Of a stretch of DNA of 64,000 nt, positions 8,952 to 19,967 are shown piece after piece (position 1 is the stretch's first letter; every line of letters starts with the position of its first letter). The position numbers were made by a program, and so were the translations under genes. Origin of the DNA: Peronospora farinosa (taxonomy: Eukaryota; Oomycota; Peronosporomycetes; Peronosporales; Peronosporaceae); contig CANTFK010000182.1 of the NCBI GenBank assembly GCA_947646735.1, forward strand, positions 124,001 to 188,000, written 5' to 3'. The notes under the pieces were generated by a model that saw only the letters and a list, made by a program, of their open reading frames with translations, did no database searches and was not told the DNA's origin.

Positions 8952-11133
8952 GTGATAGCGACCAATGCGTCCACACTGGACGCCTCGTCCTGGCGTCAGT
9001 TTGAGCGCGATTACTACGCGCTTCTCGGTGTATCTCGTGATGCTTCAAGTGAAGAGATCCGCAGTTGCTTCTTATATCTGTCACGTGAGTTTCATCCAGA
9101 TCGTCATCCTCAACGTCACGGCAACACGTCGCTCGTAGCGGCTGCTAATGCGCAATACGCCGTGCTAGACAGAGCCTATCGGGTTCTCTTTGATCCAATT
9201 AAGCGAGGGGTTTATGACAGTTACGGTGAAAAGGTGAGTGGATAATTGAGGATGTCTTGATTGATCATAGCTCGTTTGTACGGCTCTTTACATGAATATG
9301 GGTACAAAACAACAGTACTAACGTTGGTACTTCATATTTGCATACGAGACAGGGTGTGATTGCATTGGAGAAAGAAGGTGGTACACAGCAACAAGTGATA
9401 GGGGCTCATTTCAAGTCATTACATGAAGTACAGCATTACGTGGAAAAAGGTATGCAACGCATGAACCAACAGGCTCTGGAAGCACAATTCTCATCGTTTA
9501 GTGAAATGTCCATGGCCGTAGATGCATCTAACTTGGTGCAGGCGCCAATGCAGGGAATGCGGAGTTTATGTGACAGTGGAGCACGGTTTGTCGATCGCAC
9601 AGAGATGACGATTCATCAGCGTACCGTATTTCCATTGTCACGGAGTACGACACTGACACTTGGAGGGTATATGTATGACAAAAAAGGACTTGGCATGGGC
9701 AGCTTTACGGCACAATTAGCGCACACGTCATTTGATCCGAGTATACCGTCGTTCACGCTCTCGAGCGAGCTCGGCTGGGCGCCAAAACTTAATTGCCAGA
9801 TTAGTCAGCCAGTGTCGCCGTATACAGTCTTCATGCTCATTCCGGAGCTTGATGATAACGGCCTTGACATCTCCATGGGTGCTAACCAGCTACTGACACC
9901 TCAGCTTCATGGTGCAATGATGTGGAGTACACGCGACGGTCTTTCTGGCTCGCTCAGCCAGGACACGGGAGCTTACAATGCCACGGCTGCTGTTGCAATA
10001 AATGGTGGAGGACCCAACTTGACGTTTCAGTTTCATCGTGCCCTCGTGGCTGCGACGACGGGCAAATTATCATTGCGGGCAAATCTTGCGACAGATTTGT
10101 CGTTCGTGGCGGGAGCAAGTCGGAACAAATTTGAAGCACACACGATTGGGACTGAATGTGTTGCTTTCGCACGCAGGCGTGACTTTACGTTTAGGCTTCA
10201 CTCGTGGGAGTGTGCGCTTTGTGATGCCCATTTTCTTGTCTTCGTTCTCCAGGCAATCAGCTTTCTCTACTCTTTGTGCAGCCACCTTGCCCTTTGTGGT
10301 GGCTGCACTCGTTACGCAGCTCGTGGGGCTTGTTCAGGAACGAAAGCGTCGTCTGAAGTTGGAGCGCCGGCATGATATGTTTGTGCAGTATCTTGCAGCA
10401 GCACGACACAATGCAATGGAGCAGCAGAAACTGATGCTTCGTTGTGCAAAAGAGAAGATGGAGCAGGATCAGCAACAAGAGGACGGCAAGGGGTTGGTGG
10501 TTTTGCTTGGCCGGTATGGAAAGAACCCGACGAGCTCCGACCAGCATGAGGGTCGAGGAAACGCTTTCGATGTGGCGCTTCGAACGATGCCGGAGCGCGA
10601 ACTGAACTACGAACTTGGTGATGAAGACGACCCTGGCAGCGGTGATAGCATCGCACAGCAGGAGGCAGACGCCGAGGTGCTGGAGCAGAAATGGGTCGAC
10701 GTTTCAATTCCACTTCAGTTCTTCGTCAAGGTACGGGAATTGAATGGTGCGCTGACGTCCATACTGATCGAAGCCTACTGCGTTGTTATTATTTCGAGGA
10801 TGCGTAGCTTGGAGATTTTGCTCTATCTTCCGCATCAAAAGCTGGACTGCTAGAATTCTACAATCCGTGCATCGGCGAAGACCAAACAATATCTGACGCA
10901 CGATCGCCATCAAGCTTTATTGCTAAGCCGTTGCTGTAAGAGTTCGAACTAGCTTTTGTTGCGACTCGCGGCTTGTTGTATCTCTAACGTATTTCTTTCA
11001 TTTTTGGAATTGCAGCTATGTGCATTATGCGTATGATGGTCAGGTGTTCGAAGCCACTTATGATGATGACCAAGCGATCAGTTTGCCGTCGCGGTACGCT
11101 CAGGTTATGGACCCTGTAGGGCGTGTGTACTAG
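8952..11133 (+). CDS. DNAJC11-like mitochondrial J-domain protein (apparent frameshift)
   Basis: Hand-built exons: 8952-9233, 9353-10730, 10808-10935 and 11016-11133, all with GT-AG introns and matching phases; about 635 aa. Residues about 15-85 are a J domain with the HPD motif (SREFHPDRHPQ) that stimulates Hsp70. The middle is beta-rich and barrel-like (e.g. STTLTLGGYMYDKKGLGMG). The end (DVSIPLQFFVK, ASKAGLLEFYNPCIGED, FEATYDDDQAISLP) matches the conserved C-terminal domain of DNAJC11, a partner of the MICOS/SAM complexes in mitochondrial membranes. Two oddities: there is no in-frame ATG (a TAA sits at 8949-8951, so a first exon is missing or lost), and exon 2 contains one base too many between about 10118 and 10165, where the family-like reading moves from one frame to the next. 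Confidence 0.85.
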
Positions 11134-12019
11134 ACTACGTCACATGGAGGAAGCACATTGCTGCTGATGAGCGCTAGAATTTAGGTGCCTAGGATTGTGA
11201 TGGGGTGCGTATTCTACCTTTACTGACTGCATAATTGATCCACTAGGACGCGCAATGGAAAGTCTTGAGGTGTCCAATGCTTGCTGGATTCTTTGGTTGC
11301 TTCGTTCAGCCCTGGTATTTGTGAATAGCGCAATGCCGACTGCGATCAGAAACAACCCGTTTTGCAGTCATGAAAGAGCATCCGGTTCGTTGTTGTCATA
11401 GCTATCGCCAGAGCAGGATTAAACTTTGGAAGGTCGTGCTTAAGAGGCGGGGAAGAGGATGCAGAAGCTTGGTTCAGCGCATCACGATCTGACATTCCGC
11501 GGTAAAGATTGGCGCGCATTCGGACGACTGTTACCGCTCCAAAACATGAAAGCACGAATTGGATGAACATACCTATCTGTTCTGTCGACTGTGAGGTTTG
11601 TGTTCCTTATGTTCTTCATCTTCAGACTGTGGACATGCTGAAGAAGCCACCGAACTCGAATGATGAATGATTGAGCTGAGGTGCTCGATGGAAAATGTGT
11701 GCAATGAGCTCTGCCAGCAGCCGTGAACCTTGGTTCAATGTTTCGTATCATCTCACGTCATCGCTGAAGGCGCTAGCAAGTCGAGATGCGCCACCGGTAG
11801 CGACTGCAAGGCAGCACGGTGTATGCATTATTATGATGCAGACTAAGACTTTGTTCGCAACGATCAAGCTATTCATTCGTATCCTTTACATCGCATACAG
11901 GCTGCCATTACTCTCTAAAAAGTGGACAGGAAGCCTTGTCGTCGACACAATAAGGGCCATAAAAATATGACAATTCGCGTACTTCGGACGAGTGCTGGCT
12001 CTCTATCGTCCACGAGAGA
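11134..12019. other. No convincing gene
   Basis: Three short - strand frames (11140-11355, 11346-11570, 11482-11751) contain hydrophobic stretches such as FLIAVGIALFTNT, but they do not join into a gene with clear splice sites or a known domain. No RNA gene was seen. Confidence 0.4.
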
Positions 12020-12032
12020 CCTTTGTAGAAGA

Positions 12033-12422
12033 ATGTCGGACTATTGGTGGAAAAGACGTCTGGAGAGTCCTAACGGGGAGTTCCGCTACGGATATGGACG
12101 AGTGAGTTGACAATGTTGTGTCTTTTTGTTGTATGTCGCCTGACTGTTTCAATGCTTCTGGGAGTTGTCCTACTTCAAGGATGGATGTAGACTGTCAGCA
12201 AATGGATGAGGAAGTAAAGATGCGTATTGGCAAGCGCTTTGTGCAAAGCGGCGAGAAGGAAAAACTAAAGGAGTTTTTGCGTTTAAAGCTGGTTGAGTGC
12301 GGCTGGTGCGATGCAATGAAGCAACAATGCAAAGGTCGAGTAGTCTAGTTGGTGGCATATTAGATATTGGTAGGGAACATTTTGAAAAACTCATCGGTAG
12401 TAAGGAAATTTGTTTATTACGT
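12033..12422 (+). pseudogene. Truncated ENY2/Sus1 gene copy, cut by a Ty3 LTR
   Basis: Exon 1 (12033-12101, 23 codons) and exon 2 (12199-12334) match the intact ENY2 gene at 25989-26628 in inverted orientation, including both introns' ends; homology begins about 12020. Compared with the intact copy, exon 1 has a three-codon in-frame difference and exon 2 has Phe for Leu (KEFLRLKL against KELLRLKL). In intron 2 the match stops at about 12422, exactly where the LTR begins (TGTAACAG at 12423). Exons 3 and 4 are absent from this side and were not found beyond the transposon block. Only a fragment lacking the HVTVEDL half could be made. Confidence 0.85.
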
Positions 12423-13022
12423 TGTAACAGGGTACCTAGTTACACGTAAACATTAAGTAATATACTTAATGTTTGGTCTAAAAGTATCCATGATTACTTT
12501 TGACCAGTCACTTGGGTGCGACACACAAATGTGATCCACCCTCGTGAATGTGATATCCATTGATGGATTCACATGAGAAGGGATGACGCTAGTTGAAGCT
12601 AGGCATCACGACGTCTCAGAAGGACGTCAGTTGCGATCTTAAATCTAGATTTAAGATCATGCGACAGGATACGCTTCTAAAGAGTCGCGTATCCGATCTA
12701 TATATATATATAGCCAATCAGTAGTTAAACATATATTTAGTTATAATTAATTAAATATAGCTCAGTCTTGAATTTCCTTAAACCGAAGCACCACGCACGA
12801 GAAGCTGAAGAAGCTTCTACGTGACGTCGGTGCCTTCTTGTCTTAGAAGTTCGTTGCACTCTCGCTTAAGCGAGAGGCAACTGGTGGTACGACTGCTTAA
12901 GCAGTCGACCAACCTCCCAACCACCCTCGCACGCGAAGGTAAGACGGTCTAACCGCTTCCTCGCTTGTGCATAAGGTGTGTGCTCGTAGTACGAGGCAAC
13001 TTCATAGAAGTGCCCGTCCACA
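12423..13022 (+). repeat. 5' LTR of Ty3 element C
   Basis: Begins TGTAACAGGG and ends GTCCACA, i.e. TG...CA. The left end is fixed by the 3' LTR (19968), where the same sequence follows a polypurine tract. The right end is inferred, because the next element copy continues in the same way. About a dozen inverted repeats fill the LTR, among them perfect palindromes at 12635-12658, 12859-12876 and 12891-12906. Confidence 0.8.
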
Positions 13023-13024
13023 CT

Positions 13025-13039
13025 TGGTAGCACTAGTAG
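13025..13039 (+). other. Candidate primer-binding site of Ty3 element C
   Basis: TGGTAGCACTAGTAG lies 2 bases after the inferred LTR end; the leading TGG fits a tRNA 3' CCA end. Which tRNA it would pair with could not be determined. Confidence 0.45.
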
Positions 13040-13080
13040 TTCTTCCCACATCCGTCTCTCTGAGCGTGCGTGTGGTTGAC

Positions 13081-14108
13081 ATGGTCCTTAATATGGACTG
13101 GAGTGACTTCCCTCACCTCTCCCAACATCATAGGGAGTTGGCAGAGCATATGACGCAGGGACTTGGTGAACAAGCCCTGGTCAGTCTCTTGCATTGTCCT
13201 CCTGAGCAACATGTTGCTCAGTTGGAGCAATTCGAGGCGTTTGTGCTCGGACAGCGTAGAAACGCGTTCGAGGTAAACAGCCAAGCCACCGCTGAGTCCA
13301 TCACTAAGACTCAGGATGAGCTTAGGCTTGAGCAGGCACGTAATGAGGCGCTCAACAGGACTGTTGAGACGCTCTCTGCCCGGCCTGCTCAACCGAGGCC
13401 CATTCGGATGGACCCTCCGAAGTTCGATGGAACTAGCCCTCACACGATTGCTCACTGGCTATAGCAGTGGAGCAATGTGGAGTGGTGCAGCTCATCGAAG
13501 ACGACACCAGAATGGTGTCGTATGCCATGTCCAACTTGCGTGGCAAAGCGTCAGAGTGGGCATACTCTGCGCTGATGGCTAATGCTGATGCATTTCCATT
13601 ATAGGCGATCTTTAAGGCAAAGATTCGCGCCATGTATCAGCCGCCTAACAACGAAGTGTTGCTTATGGCGCGCTTCTTTGGAGCACGACAGGCGAAACGC
13701 TCTTTGCAAGAGTTTGTGCAGGAGATGCGTTCGCTGTCGGCGTCCATTAATGGGGAACCGATACCAGAGCGTATCAAGGTAGCCACGTTCACCACGTTCA
13801 TGAATGGACTTAGGCATGGCCCATCGCGTCAGGCCCTTTTCAGAAAGGTGCCAGCGACGATGGAAGAGGCAATTGACATTGCCTTAGTTGAGGAGCAATC
13901 CTACAACAGCGCCTCGGCGACAGCCTATTACAGGCCGTCGACTGAAAGGTCTGATGCCACTCCTATGGAGTTAGGCAATGCAGACGTGATCTGCTACAAG
14001 TGCGGTAAGCGAGTCCATATGATGGCTTGCTGCTATGCCAAAGTAGCTGCTGGTGCTAAGGCAGCCAGCAAAAGGTCTCCCAACCCGAAGGGAGGTGCAA
14101 AAAATTAG
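13081..14108 (+). pseudogene. Gag of Ty3 element C, broken
   Basis: The frame starts with MVLNMDWSDFPHLSQHHREL at 13081 and runs to a TAG at 13462-13464; the capsid-like part then continues in another frame (RGKASEWAYSALM), meets a TAG near 13602, and goes on to 14108. Conserved parts are the capsid segment RMDPPKFDGT, the helix EFVQEMRSLS and one zinc knuckle CYKCGKRVHMMACC (CX2CX4HX4C) that packages RNA. A stop and a frameshift make it defective. A second copy of the first 90 codons is at 20637-20896. Confidence 0.8.
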
Positions 14109-14299
14109 CGTGCACGACGCACGGGCTCAGCACCTGCCCAAGATGGGTCGGGAAATGCGGGAACGCAGTAGGGGCGGATGCCCTACTGTCGCGGACTCTG
14201 AAGCTACCCCTAAGTTCAGAGTGATCGAACAAATGGGTAGCATAGTCCCTGAGGTTCCGAAAGGTCGGACCTCAACCCTTTTGGTCTAAAGCGCTCGAG

Positions 14300-14580
14300 T
14301 ACGAGGCTATGACCAAGTGATGACACTTCTCGTGGATTCGGGAGCATCACAAAACTTTGTGAAACTCGCGGCTCTAAAAAAGAGACCGGCGAGTTATGAG
14401 TCGCTTTGCCGGGATGGCAAGCGAGAAGAGGCGATCGTTCGTTTAGCGAACGGCGCGCTCGTTGAATAGGAGGGAGTTCAAGTTGAACTCGCCTTCAGTT
14501 TTAGTAACTTCTCTTGAAAAAGTGAAGTTCACAGTGTTAGGTATCGAGAGTCCGTATGACCTCATCCTAGGCATGTCTTG
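14300..14580 (+). pseudogene. Aspartic protease region of Ty3 element C, degenerate
   Basis: LLVDSGASQNF near 14318-14352 is the D-[ST]-G active-site motif of retroviral-type proteases, here DSGAS. Downstream frames contain stops (after NGALVE and SFSNFS), so the domain is not continuous with gag or pol. Confidence 0.65.
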
Positions 14581-16795
14581 GTTGCCTTGGCTAAACACCA
14601 ACCATGGGTAGACTGGCGTACACGCACAGTCGCTAGCTCTACGCAAGACACCAGAAAGTATGTGCTCTTGCGAGAGGCTTATGTGGCTGGTGCTGTGTCC
14701 AACACAGTCGAGGGTGCGATGACGGTATGTCAACAGACACCAGGAACTACTCAGCTCGAAAGGAGTGGTGTAGTTGGAAGTGCCCTGGCAGAAAGCCAGG
14801 TGACACATATTCCTACCCAGGTCGAAAAGACTGGTGTAATAGATGGGGCGATGACAGGTAGTCATGCGTCCAATAGTCCTGCACAGAGCCGAGAGCCTGT
14901 GGCAGTTGATGGTGGGCTGACAGCAAGTCAAGCGCCACAAGAACCGGCACAGAGCCAAGAGCCTGGTGCGGTTGGAAGGAGTGCGTTAGCTGAGATAGCA
15001 ACGACACCTTCTTCCAGGTCAAAGGTCGTGGTGACTCGAAGAACGAGCACCAGACGTATTAAGACGATCAAGGGCACGTCGAAACGAGTGACCCTTGGAT
15101 CAGTCTCGGTCCAAGAGGACGGACCTACGAACGAGTTGTTCGAGGTCGTCGAAGACAAAATGCCGGAGGCATCCTCAGTTAAGGTGCTCCAACTTGTCTT
15201 GGCATCTGCCGAGGAGATAGTAAATCTCTCGGAGATGACGTGGGATCTGTTCCTGTCCGAACTAAAGGAAGGAAAAATCCACGAGATAGTCGCACCAGTT
15301 CCAGAAGAGAACGTGGTGGACTGTTGCTCTTCATCCACAATGGACGAGAGCGTCTTGGAGACCGATAAAAAGAAACGGTTCGCTGCTCAAGGCTGGGATG
15401 CCTTGAAGGACAGCCCGTTCTATGATGTTCTGTGGAAACACCGTGATGTGTTTCCAGCAGAAGTGCCGAGCCGCCTACCGGCCGATAGGGGCATCAGGCA
15501 CGAAATTGACCTGGAGCCTGGCACCAAGTATTGTGTGGCCAGGCAATGGCCGTTGCCGAAGGAACAAGTCGATTACATCGATGAGTTCTTCGACAAGCGA
15601 GCTAAGGCGGGACATGTACGTGAGAGCAAGTCGCCTCACTGCAGCCCGACCTTCTGTGTGCGTAAAGCAACAGGTGGATGGCGCGTGGTTCATGCTTATA
15701 ATAAGCTGAACACGGCCACCATTCCAGCTCAAACGCCGATCCCGCGCAAAGATGTTTTGTTGAATTCCATGGGAAAGTCAACTATCTTTTCCGCGTTGGA
15801 TCTGAAGGATGGCTACTATCAGGTTCTCATGAGAGATACCGAAGTAGCCAAAACGGCAGTAAGCACCCCAAGCGGTATGCTATGGGAGTGGCTTGTGATG
15901 CCACAAGGGTTGAAAAATGCTCCGGCAACATTCAACCGAGTAGTGGCTCACGTGATGCGTCAGCACCGTGCCTACGCGCCCCATTACTTTGACGATGTAT
16001 TCGTGCATAGTAGGGTAGAGGATGGTCTGAGCGCAATAGAGTCGCACAAGCGCCATTTAGAAGCTGTGTTGCAGACTGTGGGTGACGCCCAATTATACGT
16101 AAACTTGCAAAAGTGCGTAATAGGGGTCCCCGAGATACCGGTACTGGGCTGTATCGTAGGTGCACATGGTGTACGAGAAGACCCAGAAAAGGTAAAGGCT
16201 GTAAAGGAATGGCCAGTCCCACGTCATGTGAAGGATCTGCGCCAATTCCTTGGGCTCGCTAATTACTTGCATAAGTACAGCAAGAATTATGCGGAGCAGA
16301 CCAAGCCATTGTCTGACCTTTTGAAAAAGGATACAGAATGGACTTGGTCAAAGGAACAAGAAGATGCGTTCACTTCAGTGAAGAAATCTCTTGTAGAGGC
16401 ACCGGTCTTGGCATTGCCAGACGCGGATAAGCCCTTTAGCGTCGTCTGCGATGCAAGCAATTTTGCAATCGGCAGCGCGCTCATGCAGAAGGATGACGAC
16501 GGCGTTGACCGTGTCATTTCTTATCAGTCTCGGCTTTTAAAAGCTGCCGAGCTGAATTACCCTGTGCATGACAAGGAGTTACTTTCAATTAAGTATGCCC
16601 TTGTGAAGTTTCGGGTGCATCTCTTGGGCACCGAACCTTTTGTGGTTTATACGGATCACGCATCACTGCGGACCGCTATAAATTCACCGCACCTCTCTAC
16701 GAGAATGGCGAGATGGCTAACTTTATTCTCTGAATTTGATTTCAAAGTTGAATAAAAGCCGGGTAAGTCGAATGTCTTGGCTGACGCGTTATCGC
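14578..16795 (+). pseudogene. Reverse transcriptase and RNase H of Ty3 element C
   Basis: An open frame of 725 codons to a TAA at 16753-16755. The first 250 codons are a repetitive Ser/Thr/Gln-rich linker. RT motifs follow: the palm segment FSALDLKDGYYQV (about 15788), MPQGLKNAPATFNR, and the catalytic box HYFDDVFVHS near 15985 (YFDD where YLDD is usual). RNase H follows with VCDASNFAIGSAL, DKELLSI and YTDHASL. One stop codon sits just before the last RNase H motif NVLADALSRRP (16771-16800), so the polyprotein is cut before integrase. The linker and RT are GC-balanced like the host genes. Confidence 0.85.
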
Positions 16796-18992
16796 GCAGA
16801 CCACACTTCGAGACAAGACACCAGGAAAGTGTGTCTCTTGCGAAAGCACAAGGTGAGTCGTCAACATTGGCAGCCATGAAGGCCTACCATGTGACGAGAT
16901 CAATGGACTCCGATATCAAGGAGTGCTACAGTCGGGACGAACATTGTCGCCTGCTGTTGGATCATTTTGGTGGACGAAAGGTTACCCTTCCGTCGCACCT
17001 CAAAGCGAAACTAAATCGCTTTAGTTACAGTGATGGCCTGTTATGGCATCAACTGTCACCCTGTGATTCCTTGAGAATCTATGTCCCTCATGACACAGAT
17101 CTCAAGCTGATGATACTTCACGAGTGCCATGATGCGCCATCTAGTGGGCATCTGGGCCGTGAAAAGACATTCTTACGAGTGTCAGAGGAATTTTGGTGGC
17201 CCCACCTATATCGGTGGGTGGCCAACTATATTCGCTCTTGCGAAGAGTGTCAGCGCATAAAGCCTGCACCTTCGAACATTGCGCCACTGAAGCCACTGCC
17301 GATTCCAACTGAATGTTGGAAGTCGGTCAGTTTGGACTTCATGTTTGGCTTACCGCCTGACCATAAGGCAGGACGGGGCTCGTCGTCTTTGTAGACAGAC
17401 TGAGCAAGATGGTGCATTTGGCACCATGTAGCACCAAGATCTCAGGAAAAGAGGCTGCCCTCTTGTTCCTGGATCACGTGTATCGACTACACGGGATGCC
17501 CGAGTCCATAGTATCGGACCGGGATCCGCGTTTTACGTCGGGTTTTTGGCGACATGTGTTCGAGCTGCTGGGTAGCAAGCCCCACATGTCAACCACTGAT
17601 CATCCCCAGACCGATGGCCAAACAGAACGGGCCAATCGAGTCGTGGCGGATGTGTTGCGTACAATAGCGACTCCTAAGGAATGGAGCAAGCAATTGACAT
17701 TCGTGGAGTTCGCTATTAATAATAGTGTTCACGCCAGTACGGGTGAAACACCGTTTTACATTAACGGACTGCGTCATCCTCGAACGCCAGTCTCGTTTGT
17801 ACGCAGCCCGAGTCTTAGTGAGGGAGGGCCCCTCACTTCGCTCGGTGCGAATGCCAAAGAGGGCCAAGGTTGCCCTAGTGACACTGCTAATTTAGCATTG
17901 GTCACGACACCTATAGGTGTCATAAAGGAGGCACGGCAAGAAATGTCAGTGCTCCTTGATGATGACACTATAGTGTTGTCAACAGCGTCGACCCATGAAC
18001 GACCTCTTGGAGGCGTCATCGGCAAGCTGGATGCTAAAAGCGTGAGCGAAGCTCAGCGCTTTGTGGATGAGCGATTAGCCATCACACGTAAAGTCCGTGA
18101 CGCGATGGAAAGCGCACAGGACAAGCAAAAACAATATGCAGACCAGCATGGTCGCAAAAACAATGAACACTTTAGTGTGGGGGACAAAGTGCTATTAAGT
18201 ACTGCTACCCTACCTAAACATGCAATCTCTGCACTACCTGGTGGTACTACTAAGCTATTGCCCCGATTCATTGGGCCCTTTACAGTGGTCGAGGAGGTTG
18301 GAGACCTAAATTATAGGCTCACTCTCCCACCGTATATGAAGACGCACCCCGTATTTTACGTGGGTCGTCTGAAGCGGTATGTTGATCCAGAAGAGATCAC
18401 ATATCCACATCGGTCTAACGAGACCGATGGTGACGCCGACTGTGAGTCGAGCGTCGCGACCGATCAGGCGACGAGGAAGCCGAGAGGCTCCCCGTGTATG
18501 AACGAGGCGATAGAGGACTCGGTGATCGAGGAGGACTCCGCGCTTGACGCGGGTCTCTCATCACCAGTCGCTCTAGGATGTCCAAACGGGTCTTCAGGCG
18601 GTCATACCCCTGACGGTCTCTCGCCCTCACATCACGCAGATCCGAGGTCAGTCGCGAGACTTGACTCTCGAGATCTGTCACCTGCCTCTTCAGCACAGCG
18701 GACTCAGCCTGCGACTGTACAGCAGCAGGGTAGGCAGCCGCGAGTAGGTGGGCGTAATCGCCGCTCCTATCGGGCGCCACCTGTGTTGGTGGACACGGAA
18801 GGGAATACGCGCTTCCTTGTTGGAATGCTGTTGGCCCACCGGTTTGTGAAGCGAAAGCTCCAAATCCTTGTCCAGTGGAAGGGTTACCCAACGAGCTTTG
18901 ACTCGTGGGAACCTGTGGACGCTTTGCGCGTTGAAGTGCCTGGGCTGATGGCTGCTTATGTGAAGCAGCACCAGCTTTCTTCTTTCTGCTAG
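16777..18992 (+). pseudogene. Integrase with GPY/F module and chromodomain of Ty3 element C
   Basis: Two frames (16777-17394 and 17409-18992) separated by a frameshift near 17370. Motifs: HECHDAPSSGHLGR and CEECQRIK (HHCC zinc module), VSLDFMFGLP, IVSDRDPRFTSGFW and TDGQTERANR (DDE residues), RFIGPFTVVEEV (GPY/F), and a chromodomain at about 18810-18970 (KLQILVQWKGYPTSFDSWEP). Between GPY/F and chromodomain lies an unusually long linker of about 110 codons, rich in Ser, Arg and Asp; that linker is also the antisense strand of the ORF 18415-19611. The frameshift disables it unless it is bypassed. Confidence 0.85.
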
Positions 18993-19861
18993 GTCCGGAA
19001 GGACTAGCAGAAGAAGCGTGGCGAGAATTAATTGGGGGTCGCTTACCACCCATAATTTCATGCGCACGCTTCATGGCGAAGCTGATTCGCTGCGACCGCT
19101 GTTTCGTTGCATCTTCATGCAAGGTAACACGGCGCCGAAGTTCAGCTTCATAGTCGTCGGCTGTTTCGTTAGAACGCAGCACGACTGGAATTGGGAAAGC
19201 ACGACCAAGTGCTTTGCCCTGCTTTTTCCACAAAGGAAAGACGCTATAGAATTTATGAGCGTCTATAGTGGCACGCTGCAAAAGCGATGCGCTAGACCCA
19301 TCTGAGTGCATCCACTCAGATGGAGGTGGCATTGGTTGCAAGCCACCACTCACGTAGCCGCCCTCGCGACGGCGGGCTAGTGAGGCCGAAGGTGTACTTG
19401 GTGGAGCTTTAAGCTCACACTCAGCTGAGTCTGACTCTCCATTATGGATTGCCAAGACATCAGCTTGAGGAGTTACATCTGACTGAGTCGCGACTACTCC
19501 TTTCGAAGTAGCGTGCTCAGTCTTAGTCGCTGCGCTCGTAGGCGCAGACGACGAGGCGTTCCCTTCGCTTGTAGGAAGCATAGATGCTTCCTCAAGGATT
19601 TTATGCCTCAAATGATGGGGACATATGTCCCATCAATGCGCTTTGCTCATCTCCACTTTGGGGTGATGTCAATGGCGTGCTCTCCTTGTAGTCTGCAATG
19701 AGAAAGGAACTTCGTCCACATTATAGTGATATGGAAGATTTGTCTCAGTGCCTGAATCACTTTGCGACGGCTGAGAATAATAGCGGCGCGTGCGCTTAGT
19801 GTTGGACTGCATGGGTGCCTTTGCAGGCGACCAATCAGCCTTACCACGTTTCGGTGGCATG
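18415..19861 (-). CDS. Antisense coiled-coil ORF of Ty3 element C
   Basis: The main frame 19611-18415 encodes up to 398 aa: a Ser/Thr/Ala-rich start, a conserved-looking patch (YSVFPLWKKQGKALGRAFP, RRRVTLHEDATKQRSQRISF), a basic Ala/Ser/Lys tract, a coiled coil at about residues 295-345 (LKRQVTDLESQVSRL), and an Arg/Ser-rich tail. An in-register minus-strand frame upstream (MPPKRGKADW at 19861, about 55 codons) probably belongs to the same protein, separated by an intron or a frameshift near 19610-19700. It starts about 100 bp from the 3' LTR, which could supply an antisense promoter, and its last 578 bp overlap the integrase frame on the other strand. No enzyme domain is visible. Whether it is expressed is unknown. 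Confidence 0.6.
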
Positions 19862-19953
19862 AGTACTGAGCAGACTAAAGCGGCGCGTTTATAAACGGCT
19901 CGCCAGTCTCTCTGTCTCTTAGGCGATGTTTTATAAAATGTAAACATCGTTCT

Positions 19954-19967
19954 AAAACGGGGGATGG
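19954..19967 (+). other. Polypurine tract of Ty3 element C
   Basis: AAACGGGGGATGG directly before the 3' LTR start TGTAACAG (19968). Confidence 0.75.

Noticed and set aside
11140..11751. Possible small membrane protein gene on the - strand
   Set aside because: Frames with hydrophobic segments could not be joined with consistent splice sites; left as unassigned.
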